Source: Streptomyces sp. H27-H1 (GTDB lineage: Bacteria; Actinomycetota; Actinomycetes; Streptomycetales; Streptomycetaceae). Taken from it: a stretch of 64,000 nucleotides of DNA. Positions 54,167 to 62,258 of this stretch are shown piece by piece. Numbering within the stretch: position 1 is the first letter of the stretch; each line of letters opens with the position of its first letter. The stretch covers positions 85,428 to 149,427 of the forward strand of contig NZ_JAPNLJ010000019.1 of NCBI RefSeq assembly GCF_026627445.1, read 5' to 3'. The position numbers were made by a program, and so were the translations under genes. The notes beneath the pieces are model-generated. The model searched no databases. It saw only the letters and a list, made by a program, of their open reading frames with translations, and was not told the DNA's origin.

Positions 54167-55744
54167 ATGAGCACCCCTTTCTGGATCACCGCGACCCCGC
54201 CCGCCAGCCACGGCGAACTCCACATCGGTCATCTCGCGGGACCGTACGTCGCGGCCGATGTCCTGGCCCGCTACCTGCGCGCCGAGGGCGAACCGGTCCT
54301 GTTCACCACCGGAACCGCCGACCACGCCAGCTCCGTCCACGTACGGGCACTGCGGACGGGTCGCAAACCCGAAGAGGTCGCCGAGGGCTACCGGGCCGCG
54401 ATCACCGCGGACTGGCTGCGCTCGGGCATCGAGTTCGATCACATCGTGCGGCCGCGCCAGGACCGGGGCTACGGCCGCTGGGTCGCCGACCTCTTCCGGC
54501 GGCTCCACGCGGACGGGGTCATCGCGGCCCGTACGAGGCCGCTCCCGTACTGCGAACCGTGCGACCGCTGGCTGCACGGCGCGCACGTCACCGGGTCCTG
54601 CCCGCACTGCACGGCCGTCAGCGAAGGCGGGATGTGCCACGAGTGCGCGCGCCCCAACGACGGCGCGGACCTGGGGGAGCCCCGCTGCGCCGTGTGCGCC
54701 ACCCCGGCAGTGCTGCGGCGCTGCCGTCGCCTCTACATCCCGCTGGAACCCTTCCGCGAGACGCTCGCCGACTACTGGGCCGCCACCGAACTGCCGCCCA
54801 GCCTCGCCGCACTGTGCGCCTCGCTGGCCGAGGACGGGCTGGCGGACCTCGCGGTGTCGCATCCGGCGCAGTGGGGGACGAGCGTCCCGGTGGAGGGTTT
54901 CCCCGAGCAGCGGATCGACGGCTGCTTCGAGGCGGCCGCGATGCACCTGTTCGGGTACGGCGACGACCGGCCGCTGCCCGAACGCACCCTCCACTTCTGC
55001 GGGTTCGGCCATGCCTTCTGCCACGCCGTCCTGCTGCCGGTCCTCCTCCTGTCCCAGGGCATCAAACTTCCGCAGGACTTCCGGGTGAACGAGTCGCTCG
55101 TCATCGAGGACCGGACCATCGTCTCCGGCTCCGACCACCAGGTGTGGGCGCTGGACCTCCTCACCGAATACGGCTCCGACACACTGCGCCGGTACGTCCT
55201 GCAGGCTCGCCCGCTGGGCCGACGGACGGTGTTCCGCACCGAACGGCTCGAGGCCGCCAGAACGGAGCTGGACGAGAACTGGAACAGCTGGCTGACCCGG
55301 ATGTTCGCGGCGGTACGGGCGCACAGCGCGGGCCTGGCTCCGGCGGCCCTGCCGGGCGGCGCCGGCTGGGAGGTCCTGGAACGGCGGCTGCTGCGGACGG
55401 TGGAGGACCTGCGCGAGACGTACGGCCCCGACACCTTCGACCCCCGCCGATCGGTCGCCCTGCTCGACGAAGCCGTCCGCTTGGTGTCCGACTTCGGCCA
55501 CGTCAACGCACACGAGAGGGGCCGGCCCACAGCGGATTGCCGCCACCTTCCGGCCCTGTCCGCCCAACTGGCGGTGGCCTGCGCCCTGAGCGCCTGGGCC
55601 ATGCCCGTGATGCCGGAAGGCGCGGAGCGTCTCGCGTCGGCGCTCAGGGCGGCGCCCGGTCGCCCCGTATCCGGGGCGGCGCTCGCCCCGCCCCCGCCCG
55701 GCAGCCGGCTGGCCCCACCGTCAGGGCCGGTCTTCGGCTTCTGA
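54167..55744 (+). CDS. methionyl-tRNA synthetase-like protein, degenerate KMSKS
   Basis: A 525-residue class I aaRS-fold protein similar to MetRS. HIGH is intact at residues 19-22 (GELHIGHLAGPYVAAD). Four CxxC knuckles (Cys129/132, 145/148, 157/160, 174/177) reproduce the MetRS zinc domain. The region where KMSKS belongs (about residues 314-324) reads EDRTIVSGSDH, with no lysines, so tRNA aminoacylation is doubtful. The anticodon-binding helices seem partly kept. MetRS paralogs are known to form N-N bonds in hydrazine natural products, usually fused to a cupin, which is absent here. AAGGAGG precedes the ATG. Confidence 0.85.
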   Translation: MSTPFWITATPPASHGELHIGHLAGPYVAADVLARYLRAEGEPVLFTTGTADHASSVHVRALRTGRKPEEVAEGYRAAITADWLRSGIEFDHIVRPRQDRGYGRWVADLFRRLHADGVIAARTRPLPYCEPCDRWLHGAHVTGSCPHCTAVSEGGMCHECARPNDGADLGEPRCAVCATPAVLRRCRRLYIPLEPFRETLADYWAATELPPSLAALCASLAEDGLADLAVSHPAQWGTSVPVEGFPEQRIDGCFEAAAMHLFGYGDDRPLPERTLHFCGFGHAFCHAVLLPVLLLSQGIKLPQDFRVNESLVIEDRTIVSGSDHQVWALDLLTEYGSDTLRRYVLQARPLGRRTVFRTERLEAARTELDENWNSWLTRMFAAVRAHSAGLAPAALPGGAGWEVLERRLLRTVEDLRETYGPDTFDPRRSVALLDEAVRLVSDFGHVNAHERGRPTADCRHLPALSAQLAVACALSAWAMPVMPEGAERLASALRAAPGRPVSGAALAPPPPGSRLAPPSGPVFGF

Positions 55745-55875
55745 CCGGTTCACCCCGGAGGGCCCCGGCACACGACGGCCCGACGGCAAACGGCAAGAAC
55801 CCCCTTCGCCGCGTGGTGCGTCGGCCGGCCACGCGGCGGCGCAGGGCACGTGGCCCGTTCCAGTAGGAGCTCCAC

Positions 55876-57210
55876 GTGTCCCTGCGCGTCGCCATGCTCA
55901 GTGTCCACACCTCCCCGCTCCACCAGCCCGGCACCGGGGACGCGGGAGGCATGAACGTCTACATGGTCCAGCTCTCCCGCGCCCTCGCGGAACAGGGTGT
56001 CGAGGTGGACCTCTTCACCCGCTGTCGGGGTGAGGGCGGTCCGTCCCTGGTGGTCCTCGCCCCGGGCGTACGGGTCCGCCACCTGAACGCGGGGCCGCGC
56101 GCCGCCCTTCCCAAGGAGGACATGCCGGGCCTGGTGGTGCCCTTCTCGCTGGCACTGCTGAAGGAGCGGCGGCGCTACGACCTCATCCACTCCCACTACT
56201 GGCTCTCCGGCCAGGCCGGCCGCATCGCCGCCGCGGGCTGGGGGATACCGCTCGTCCACACCGCGCACACCCTCGCCCGGGTGAAGAACGCGGCCCTCGC
56301 CGATGGTGACACCCCGGAACCCGAGCTGAGGATCCGCGGCGAGCAGCAGGTCACAGCCTCCGCGGACCGGCTGATAGCCAATACGGCCGACGAGGCGGGG
56401 GCGTTGCGGGATCTGTACGGGGCTTCGGCGCCGCGCGTGGACGTGGTCCGGCCGGGCGTCGATCTGGACACCTTCCACCCCGGTGACGGAAAGGCGGCCG
56501 CGCGGGCGCGCCTCGGATTGCCCACCCGTGCCTTCATCCCCCTGTACGCGGGCCGCATCCAGCCGCTCAAAGGCCCGGACGTGCTCGTGGGGGCGGTCGC
56601 CGAACTCCTGAGGACCGCCCCGGCGCTGCGCGGCCGTCTGGTCGTTCCGGTGGTCGGGGGGCATTCGGGCGCCGGCCCCAGCAGTGGGATCCCGGACCTG
56701 GCACGGGAGTTGGGGGTTGCGGACGTCCTGCGGTGCTTGCCGCCCGTGCCGCAGCAGGAGCTGGCGGACTGGTACCGGGCGGCGGACGTCCTGGTGATGC
56801 CTTCGCGCAGCGAGTCCTTCGGGCTGGTCGCGTTGGAGGCACAGGCGTGCGGAACACCGGTCCTGGCCGCGGCCGTCGGCGGATTGCCGACAGCGGTGTG
56901 GGACGGGGTGACCGGGGTGCTGGTTCCCGGCCACGATCCAGTGGATTACGCCTGCGGGCTCCGGTGGTTCGCGGAGCACCCGGAGGCCGCTGAGAGCATG
57001 GGTGAGGCGGCGGTGCGCCATGCGCGGGGCTTGAGTTGGCGGGCAGCGGCGGCGCGGACGCTGGAGGTGTACCGAGGCGCTCTGCGAGCGGAACAGCCTG
57101 GCGGAAACGCAAATGAGGCAGGAGCGACGGCACGCTCCTGCCTCTCCGGCGTTCCCCTCCTGGAGGGTCGGGAAGGCCGGAATACCAGCCTAACATCTCT
57201 TTTGGTCTGA
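55876..57210 (+). CDS. GT4-family glycosyltransferase, MshA-like
   Basis: A 444-residue GT-B glycosyltransferase resembling MshA (GlcNAc transfer to inositol phosphate in mycothiol synthesis). MLSVHTSPLHQPGTGDAGGMNVYM is the MshA-type N-terminus, AHTLARVKNAALADGDTPEP is also typical, and the donor site has PSRSESFGLVALEAQACGTPV with the ExFGxxxxE motif. It starts at GTG after AGGAG. The expected family end is near residue 410; the last 35 residues read through a 12-bp hairpin (57115-57144) and may be an extension of little function. It is a likely second copy rather than the housekeeping mshA. Confidence 0.85.
   Translation: MSLRVAMLSVHTSPLHQPGTGDAGGMNVYMVQLSRALAEQGVEVDLFTRCRGEGGPSLVVLAPGVRVRHLNAGPRAALPKEDMPGLVVPFSLALLKERRRYDLIHSHYWLSGQAGRIAAAGWGIPLVHTAHTLARVKNAALADGDTPEPELRIRGEQQVTASADRLIANTADEAGALRDLYGASAPRVDVVRPGVDLDTFHPGDGKAAARARLGLPTRAFIPLYAGRIQPLKGPDVLVGAVAELLRTAPALRGRLVVPVVGGHSGAGPSSGIPDLARELGVADVLRCLPPVPQQELADWYRAADVLVMPSRSESFGLVALEAQACGTPVLAAAVGGLPTAVWDGVTGVLVPGHDPVDYACGLRWFAEHPEAAESMGEAAVRHARGLSWRAAAARTLEVYRGALRAEQPGGNANEAGATARSCLSGVPLLEGREGRNTSLTSLLV
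57115..57144 (+). terminator. hairpin inside the 3' end of the glycosyltransferase gene
   Basis: A perfect 12-bp stem, GAGGCAGGAGCG at 57115-57126 with its complement at 57133-57144, around a six-base loop. It looks like a terminator stem, but the reading frame continues 66 bases beyond it. No U-tract follows, so it could instead slow transcription or stabilise the mRNA. Confidence 0.55.
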
Positions 57211-57240
57211 CCAAAGAACTGGAACTGTAACATCTTTATG
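57191..57240 (+). promoter_or_regulatory. dyad and direct repeat upstream of secreted peptide gene
   Basis: A perfect dyad TTTGGTC-T-GACCAAA at 57201-57215 overlaps the glycosyltransferase stop codon. Two direct copies of TAACATCT (57191-57198 and 57228-57235) flank it. The region is AT-rich and about 200 bases upstream of the secreted peptide start, so it probably holds that gene's regulated promoter. Confidence 0.5.
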
Positions 57241-57422
57241 AACTCTCGTGGGATTGTGCCGCGTTGGTGCTTCCTTGTCTCATCCACGCCATGGCGTTTC
57301 CACGCATGGAGGAACGCTGGATTCAGCCTGGAGGCGCGACAAGAATGGAGATGTCTTCGAGGGGGCCCGGCGGCACGGGACCCGTGAAGGCGGAAATCGC
57401 ATTCCACATTCCTGGAGGAATC

Positions 57423-57755
57423 ATGTCTGCTGTTCACGCCACCGGAATTCGCAAGACTGCCGGCCAGTTCGCCCTCGCCCTCCTGTTCTGTACCGCGGTC
57501 GCGGGCGGAGCGGCGGTAGTCGCGTCCTCGTCGGCGACCGCAGCGCAGCACTCGGTGGCCGACGGTGTCGACCTCCTCGGTTCTTCCCCGTCCCCGACTC
57601 CGACCTCGTCGAACGGCAACGGCTGGGACTCCGCCAAGCCGGTTCTGGCAGCGGCGGACGGCAGCGGCACGCCGTCCCCGTCGCCGTCCTCGTCGAACGG
57701 CAACGGCTGGGACTCCGCCACGCCCGTCCCGGCTCCGGCGGCTCCGCGCGACTGA
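57423..57755 (+). CDS. small secreted repeat peptide
   Basis: A 110-residue exported protein. A Sec signal (KTAGQFALALLFCTAVAGGAAVV) ends near SSSATAAQ. The mature part is short and built of two modules, each Pro/Ser-rich followed by SSNGNGWDSA. The two modules share an identical 33-bp DNA stretch (57604-57636 and 57688-57720), 84 bases apart. No Cys or enzymatic motif is present. CTGGAGGAATC precedes the ATG, giving a strong start. Two regulator genes lie convergently downstream. Function unknown; a signalling, wall-bound or modified peptide role is possible. Confidence 0.75.
   Translation: MSAVHATGIRKTAGQFALALLFCTAVAGGAAVVASSSATAAQHSVADGVDLLGSSPSPTPTSSNGNGWDSAKPVLAAADGSGTPSPSPSSSNGNGWDSATPVPAPAAPRD
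57604..57720 (+). repeat. 33-bp perfect direct repeat, 84-bp period
   Basis: The two identical 33-base copies at 57604-57636 and 57688-57720 encode the SSNGNGWDSA core of the secreted peptide. Their perfect identity, including third positions, indicates recent duplication or conversion. Confidence 0.85.
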
Positions 57756-57870
57756 CGCCGACGGATCCGGCCCCGTGAACACCGCTCCAGGTGGACGCGG
57801 GGCTTTTCGGTCGCGGGTCCGAAAATCCCGCATCGGTATTTCGCCATTGCGGGGAGGAAGCGGACCGGAA

Positions 57871-58923
57871 TCAGTCGAGCCAGCCGAGTCGATAAGCGCG
57901 CACGCCGGCTTCGAAGCGGCTCGACGCTCCGAGCTCCTGCATCAACTCGGACAGCATGCGGCTCACCGTCCTCAGCGAGACCCCCAGGCTCCGGGCGATC
58001 TTTTCGTCCTTCATTCCGGAAGCCAGCATTTTCAGAGCGGCGCGCTGTTGTTCCGACAGTCCGTCCCCGCCGCGTTCGGCCGCGAGGTCGTCGCCGTACG
58101 GAGTCGCCGTGTGCCAACAGTGTTCGTACAGTGCCAGGTACGAGCGGACGAGAGCTGGGCCGCGGGCCAGGATCGCGCCGGCGGCTCGATCGTCCGGATG
58201 GGCGGGGAGGACGGCGAACTGCTGGTCCGCGATGATCATGTTCATGGGGACCGCGGGGGACAGCCGGATCTCGACGCCCACCTCGACGCGGCGGCGCAGC
58301 ATCTCGGCCGCCTCCGGGGAGGCGGTGATGCGCTGGTGGTAGATGGCGCGGATGCGCACGCCGTTCTCGATCTGCCTCAGGTCCCGGTTGAGCACACGGT
58401 CCGCAACCTCTCGCACCAGGGCGGTCACGTGCATGGAAGCGAGGTTGTGCTGAATGACATCGGTGATGTCCTCCAGCACCTGCTGGATCCTGCGGTAGTC
58501 GCTGAGGAGCTCCACCTCGACCTCGGAGCCGTTCAGGGAACCGGGCCGGAGGAACTTCTCCACGAGTGCTTCGAGCGTGCTGTAAGCGCGGTCGGACTCG
58601 TCCAAGTGCTCCCGCAAACGCTCCCGCTCCTGTTGCAGCATGCGCAGCAGGGCTATCTCGGGATCGACCACGGCGACCGTGTCCGGTCCGGACTCCCAGG
58701 TGCCCGACTTGAGATCGGCACGCGTGGCGTGGGTCGTGCTCGTGGGCACGATGAGGCCGAGGGCGATCAGTTCCGCTCGTCGCCGTGCGTGCTCTTCCGG
58801 CGGTAACTTCAGCTCGGCGAAAAGCTCGTCGAGATTGGACACCCCGCGCTGACGCAGTTCCTGGTAAAGCGAAAGAACCCTGTTGGTCGACTGGATAGCG
58901 TTCCTGTCGTCGCCCGCCGACAT
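57871..58923 (-). CDS. LuxR-family regulator with TrmB-like N-terminal region
   Basis: A 350-residue transcriptional regulator. The C-terminal 65 residues are a LuxR helix-turn-helix: LSEQQRAALKMLASGMKDEKIARSLGVSLRTVSRMLSELM. The N-terminal part has a winged-helix-like stretch (YQELRQRGVSNLDELFAELKLPPEEHARRRAELIALGLI), then a helical linker and a PLD/TrmB-type sensor-like middle (NGVRIRAIYHQRI...SPAVPMNMIIADQQFAVLP). This layout is common in streptomycete secondary-metabolism clusters. A paralog follows upstream at 59017-60045. It is convergent with the secreted peptide gene. Confidence 0.85.
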   Translation of the reverse strand: MSAGDDRNAIQSTNRVLSLYQELRQRGVSNLDELFAELKLPPEEHARRRAELIALGLIVPTSTTHATRADLKSGTWESGPDTVAVVDPEIALLRMLQQERERLREHLDESDRAYSTLEALVEKFLRPGSLNGSEVEVELLSDYRRIQQVLEDITDVIQHNLASMHVTALVREVADRVLNRDLRQIENGVRIRAIYHQRITASPEAAEMLRRRVEVGVEIRLSPAVPMNMIIADQQFAVLPAHPDDRAAGAILARGPALVRSYLALYEHCWHTATPYGDDLAAERGGDGLSEQQRAALKMLASGMKDEKIARSLGVSLRTVSRMLSELMQELGASSRFEAGVRAYRLGWLD

Positions 58924-59016
58924 CGCGAAGTCACCCCCCGATCATCTGAATGCCCGCCACACTTTGTCACACGCCAGGAAGAGAGCTCCCGGCCCCGAAG
59001 TCGCCTGTGGTGTACC

Positions 59017-60045
59017 TCACATGGGGTCTGCCGATGTGCCGCTCTTCGCGTCCAGCCAGCCCAGACGTGCTGCCTTGACCCCCGCCTCGAAGCGGCTCGC
59101 GGCTCCCAACTCCTGCATGACTTCGGAGAGAAGTCGACTCGCGGTGCGCAGCGACACCCCCAGGTTGCGGGCGATCTCCTCGTCCTTCACGCCTGAGGCG
59201 AGCATGTGCAGGGCGACTACTTGCTGTTCGGACAGTCCGGCACCGCCTCGGTCGGCCGGCGAGTCCTCCCCGTAGGGCGTCGCGCACTGCCAGCAGTATT
59301 CGTACAGCGCCAGGTACGAGCCGACCAATGCGGCTCCCCGCGCGACGATGGTTCCCGCGGCCGGATCGTGCAGGTCGGTGGGGAGCAGGGCGAAATTCTC
59401 GTCCGCGAGCAGCATGTTCATCGGGACGACGGGGGAGGTCCTTATCTCCACTCCCAGTTCGGCTCGTGCGCGCAGGTGCTGGGCCATGTCCGGCACGGAA
59501 CCCGCGCGGCGACCGTACATGGCGCGCACCCGTACACCGCGCGCCAGTTGCCGTCGATCCTCATCGAGGGTGTGCTCGCTCTCCTCGCGGCCGACGGCGC
59601 CCGTGTGCATGGTCTGACGGTCGTGTGCCACGGACTCGGAGATCGCGGCCCGTTCCAGGCGGACCCGGTCGAGGCCGGTCACGATCTCGACTCCGACCTC
59701 GCGCCTGGGGGTGGCGCCGGCGCGCAGGATGGGCCCGGCCAGGACGTCGAGAGTGTCGTGGAAGCGGGCGGTCTCCGTCAGCCGGTTCTGCAGGCGTTCC
59801 CGTTCGGCCCGAAGGAGCCCGAGCAACGCGATGCCCGGTTCCACGGCGCCGTGGCCGTCCTTGGATCCGGGGTGTCCCAGCAGGCCGAGCGTCGAGAGCT
59901 CGGACAGGCAGCGCTCGCGCTCTTCCGTCGACAGGCCGAGGAAGGCGGCGGCCTTGTCGGTTCCGGACTCCGGGTGCTCGCGAAGCTCGAGGTAGAGCGC
60001 GAGGGTCTGGTCACCCGCTCGCGAACCGATCCCGTACCTGCTCAG
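59017..60045 (-). CDS. LuxR-family regulator, paralog, probable CTG start
   Basis: A paralog of the preceding regulator, with the same plan: LSEQQVVALHMLASGVKDEEIARNLGVSLRTASRLLSEVM as the HTH and RVRAMYGRRAG...SPVVPMNMLLADENFALLP in the middle. The first usual start codon (GTG at 59844) would cut off about 67 residues that clearly align with its paralog (ALYLELREHPES...ERERCLSELSTLGLLG). In that upstream stretch there is no ATG, GTG or TTG. The only good candidate is CTG at 60045, nine bases after GGAGGGGG. With it the protein has 342 residues. A sequencing frameshift is the alternative. Confidence 0.68.
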   Translation of the reverse strand: MSRYGIGSRAGDQTLALYLELREHPESGTDKAAAFLGLSTEERERCLSELSTLGLLGHPGSKDGHGAVEPGIALLGLLRAERERLQNRLTETARFHDTLDVLAGPILRAGATPRREVGVEIVTGLDRVRLERAAISESVAHDRQTMHTGAVGREESEHTLDEDRRQLARGVRVRAMYGRRAGSVPDMAQHLRARAELGVEIRTSPVVPMNMLLADENFALLPTDLHDPAAGTIVARGAALVGSYLALYEYCWQCATPYGEDSPADRGGAGLSEQQVVALHMLASGVKDEEIARNLGVSLRTASRLLSEVMQELGAASRFEAGVKAARLGWLDAKSGTSADPM

Positions 60046-60072
60046 AGCGCAGCACCCCCTCCGGTCTCAGGC

Positions 60073-60501
60073 TCAATCACCCACCGCACGCAGGCAGTCG
60101 GGGCACAAGCCCTTGAACACTACATCCGCTTCGCCCATCTGCCACTCATCGAGACCCGCACCGATCGCTTTCGGTGTCTCGGTCCGTACGTTCTCCACCC
60201 GGCCGCAGCGCACGCAGAGGGCGTGCTGGTGAGGCGTGCCGGAGACCTCGAAGACGGCCGGCAGCCCGGGTCGGTCGAACTTCGTGGCCAGGCCCGTTTC
60301 GAGGAAGTGGCGAAGCATCTCGTAGACGGCCTGGCTGGTCAGGGTGCCGAGCCGCTCGCGGGCGGTCGCGGTGATGGTCTCGACGTCCATGTGGCCACCC
60401 GCTGCCAGTACCTGGAGCACCTCCAGGCGGGGCCCCGTGACCCGCAGCCCCACGTCACGGAGGCGCTGGATCACCGCATCGCGGCCCGTTGACTCCTGCA
60501 T
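60073..60501 (-). CDS. Fur-family metalloregulator
   Basis: A 142-residue Fur-superfamily repressor. The winged helix is RLRDVGLRVTGPRLEVLQVLAAGGHMDVETI, and metal sites include HQHALCVRCGRVENV and a second Cys pair in FKGLCPDCLRAV, forming a four-Cys structural zinc site. It is of the FurA/CatR/PerR size class. No catalase or siderophore gene is adjacent, so the sensed metal or peroxide is unclear. It lies directly upstream of the LuxR paralog, 27 bases before its CTG. The ATG at 60501 is preferred because an upstream one at 60558 would add a Gly-rich tail. Confidence 0.87.
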   Translation of the reverse strand: MQESTGRDAVIQRLRDVGLRVTGPRLEVLQVLAAGGHMDVETITATARERLGTLTSQAVYEMLRHFLETGLATKFDRPGLPAVFEVSGTPHQHALCVRCGRVENVRTETPKAIGAGLDEWQMGEADVVFKGLCPDCLRAVGD

Positions 60502-60626
60502 GACAGCCACTCCTCCGCCACCCTCCGTCAGCAGGCGTCCATCACCTGGTCGACCCAAAGGTTTGAGGGCATCGTACCTCTTGCCCGCCTGGCTGGGAGG
60601 TCGTGGACGGAGGTTGCCGCCGAGGG

Positions 60627-61517
60627 TCAGGCGCGCGCCCTGCAGACGAGGAGCACGCTTTCCGTCCGGTCGTCGATGCGGTGGCGCCGGCGGTCCTCGA
60701 CGCGGAGCCCGGCCGCATCCAGCTCGTCAGTGAGCCGTTGCGGATCGATGACCCACTTGTCGGTGGTCAGGACGACTCGCTCGGAACTGGACTTCCCCGT
60801 CCGGGCCGCGTAGTAGGTGATGCGCTCGCTCATGTCCGTCAGGTCGAAGATCTGGCGCGCCACCACCCACTCCTGGACCCCGTCGAAGCGGGGCACTTGG
60901 AACACCCAGGTGCGGTGCGGATCCTCCGACAGCCCTCGCAGGTGGTGCGCCGTGTAGTCGAGGGCGAGCGCGCCGCCGGGATCCAGGTGCGATGCGATCT
61001 CGTGCAGCAGCCCGGGGCGGACCCGCGGGGAGACGGCGGAGATCATGGTCCCGGCCAGCAGCGCGAGCCGGTACGTACGCCGCAGGCGCAGCTCCGCGAG
61101 ATCGGCGCACGTGGGAATCACGAGCCGCGACACCTGCGGCCCGATCCGCCGGCCCCACGTCTGCAGCCGTTCCAGGCTCGAAGCGTCCCGGTCGACGGCC
61201 TCGACGAGGAAGCCGTGGCGAGCGAACGGCACGGCGAGCCGGCCCGCCCCCGACCCGAGGTCGAGGACCGGTCCACCGGTGCTCCGGGCCAAGCTCAGGT
61301 AGCGGACGATGTCGGCACTGTGGGGGCCGAGCAGCGCATCGTGCAGCCACACCGAGTCGTCGCCGACGGGGGCGGTGGATTCGAGGCCGGGCAGGTGGTC
61401 CGAAGCGGCGCGGATGCCGGTTCCCGCCGCCCCGCCCGTTCCCGCGTACGCGAACGGCCGGACCGGCGCGAGCGCAGCGGGCACGACGGGCAGGGAAGTG
61501 CCGCTCGGTGTGTGCAT
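60627..61517 (-). CDS. class I SAM-dependent methyltransferase
   Basis: A 296-residue methyltransferase. SAM motif I is GPVLDLGSGAGRLAVPFARHG near residue 92, followed by VEAVDRDASSLERL (ribose-binding acidic position) and LALLAGTMISAVSPRVR. The ATG at 61517 has an excellent GGAGGAGCG ribosome-binding site. The N-terminal 50 residues are Pro/Ala/Gly-rich. It is monocistronic by spacing. Its substrate is unknown; it may or may not belong to the cluster on the left. Confidence 0.85.
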   Translation of the reverse strand: MHTPSGTSLPVVPAALAPVRPFAYAGTGGAAGTGIRAASDHLPGLESTAPVGDDSVWLHDALLGPHSADIVRYLSLARSTGGPVLDLGSGAGRLAVPFARHGFLVEAVDRDASSLERLQTWGRRIGPQVSRLVIPTCADLAELRLRRTYRLALLAGTMISAVSPRVRPGLLHEIASHLDPGGALALDYTAHHLRGLSEDPHRTWVFQVPRFDGVQEWVVARQIFDLTDMSERITYYAARTGKSSSERVVLTTDKWVIDPQRLTDELDAAGLRVEDRRRHRIDDRTESVLLVCRARA

Positions 61518-61706
61518 CGCTCCTCCAGGGGCTCGTCCGGTCCAGCAGTCACGGCGGGACTCCGTGCCGCCGGTACCGCGCCGTTGAGGAAATCCTGTCC
61601 TGTGGGGCGGGGGGCGGACCAGCGCAAAGGGCTGCGTGAACACGCGATGGCGTGGATCTGCCACGGCCCGTCCGGGGCGAGGCGGGGAGGGCGGGCGCCT
61701 CGATAG

Positions 61707-61791
61707 CAGTCCGGATGGCGCGGCAGGTCGGAGTATGCGGCAGTCCGGATGGCGCGGCAGGTCGGAGCGTGCGGAAGGTCAGAGCGTGCGG
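61707..61791. repeat. 34-bp tandem repeat
   Basis: Two adjacent 34-bp copies (61707-61740 and 61741-61774) begin CAGTCCGGATGGCGCGGCAG and differ at only two positions, TA versus CG. A partial 17-bp third copy (61775-61791) runs into the C-terminal codons of the GNAT gene. Confidence 0.85.
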
Positions 61792-62258
61792 CCGAGCCGA
61801 ACCGGCGTGACGCGGGCGAAATCGTGGTGCGTGAAGAACGGCAGTGCCGGGTCCTGCTCGACGGGAAGGCCGATGCGCTGGGAGGTGGCGCCGTACGCGA
61901 CCATCCGCAGGGTGACCGCCGCCAGCAAGGCCGTTCCGATACCGCTCCGGCGTCGGCCGAGGGCGGTGCACAGGGCGTAGATCTCACCTTGGGCCGGCAC
62001 CGCCACGCCACCTGACGCGACACCGTGGATGACGCCGTCCGGGCCGGCGGCGACCAGCCAGCCCAGCCAGCCCGGCGCCCCGCCGGGCATTTCTATTTCA
62101 GCTCTTAGCCGGGGGAGGGCGCACTGGTCGGAAACCAGTCGTTCGGTGCTGGGCCGGCCGAGTATTTCGCTGTAGCTGTCGCGAATCCCCTCGGCGAGAA
62201 GTCGGGAAATTGATGCCGCGTCATGGGATGCTGCCGTCCGGACTTGAGTCAGCAGCAT
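61779..62258 (-). CDS. GNAT-family N-acetyltransferase
   Basis: A 159-residue acetyltransferase. The acetyl-CoA loop is RRRSGIGTALLAAV (Q/RxxGxG/A form) near residue 105, preceded by EIYALCTAL, strand beta4. It ends FTHHDFARVTPVRLGRTL, and the stop lies within the 34-bp repeat tract. The substrate, probably a small amine or antibiotic, is unknown. ATG 62258 precedes LLTQVRTAASHD. Confidence 0.8.
   Translation of the reverse strand: MLLTQVRTAASHDAASISRLLAEGIRDSYSEILGRPSTERLVSDQCALPRLRAEIEMPGGAPGWLGWLVAAGPDGVIHGVASGGVAVPAQGEIYALCTALGRRRSGIGTALLAAVTLRMVAYGATSQRIGLPVEQDPALPFFTHHDFARVTPVRLGRTL

Noticed and set aside
54167..55744. A second, inhibitor-resistant methionyl-tRNA synthetase.
   Set aside because: The KMSKS loop has no lysines, which makes normal adenylate transfer chemistry unlikely, and it sits inside a biosynthetic operon.
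57604..57720. A short CRISPR array in the peptide gene.
   Set aside because: There are only two repeats, both in frame within a coding sequence, and no cas genes.
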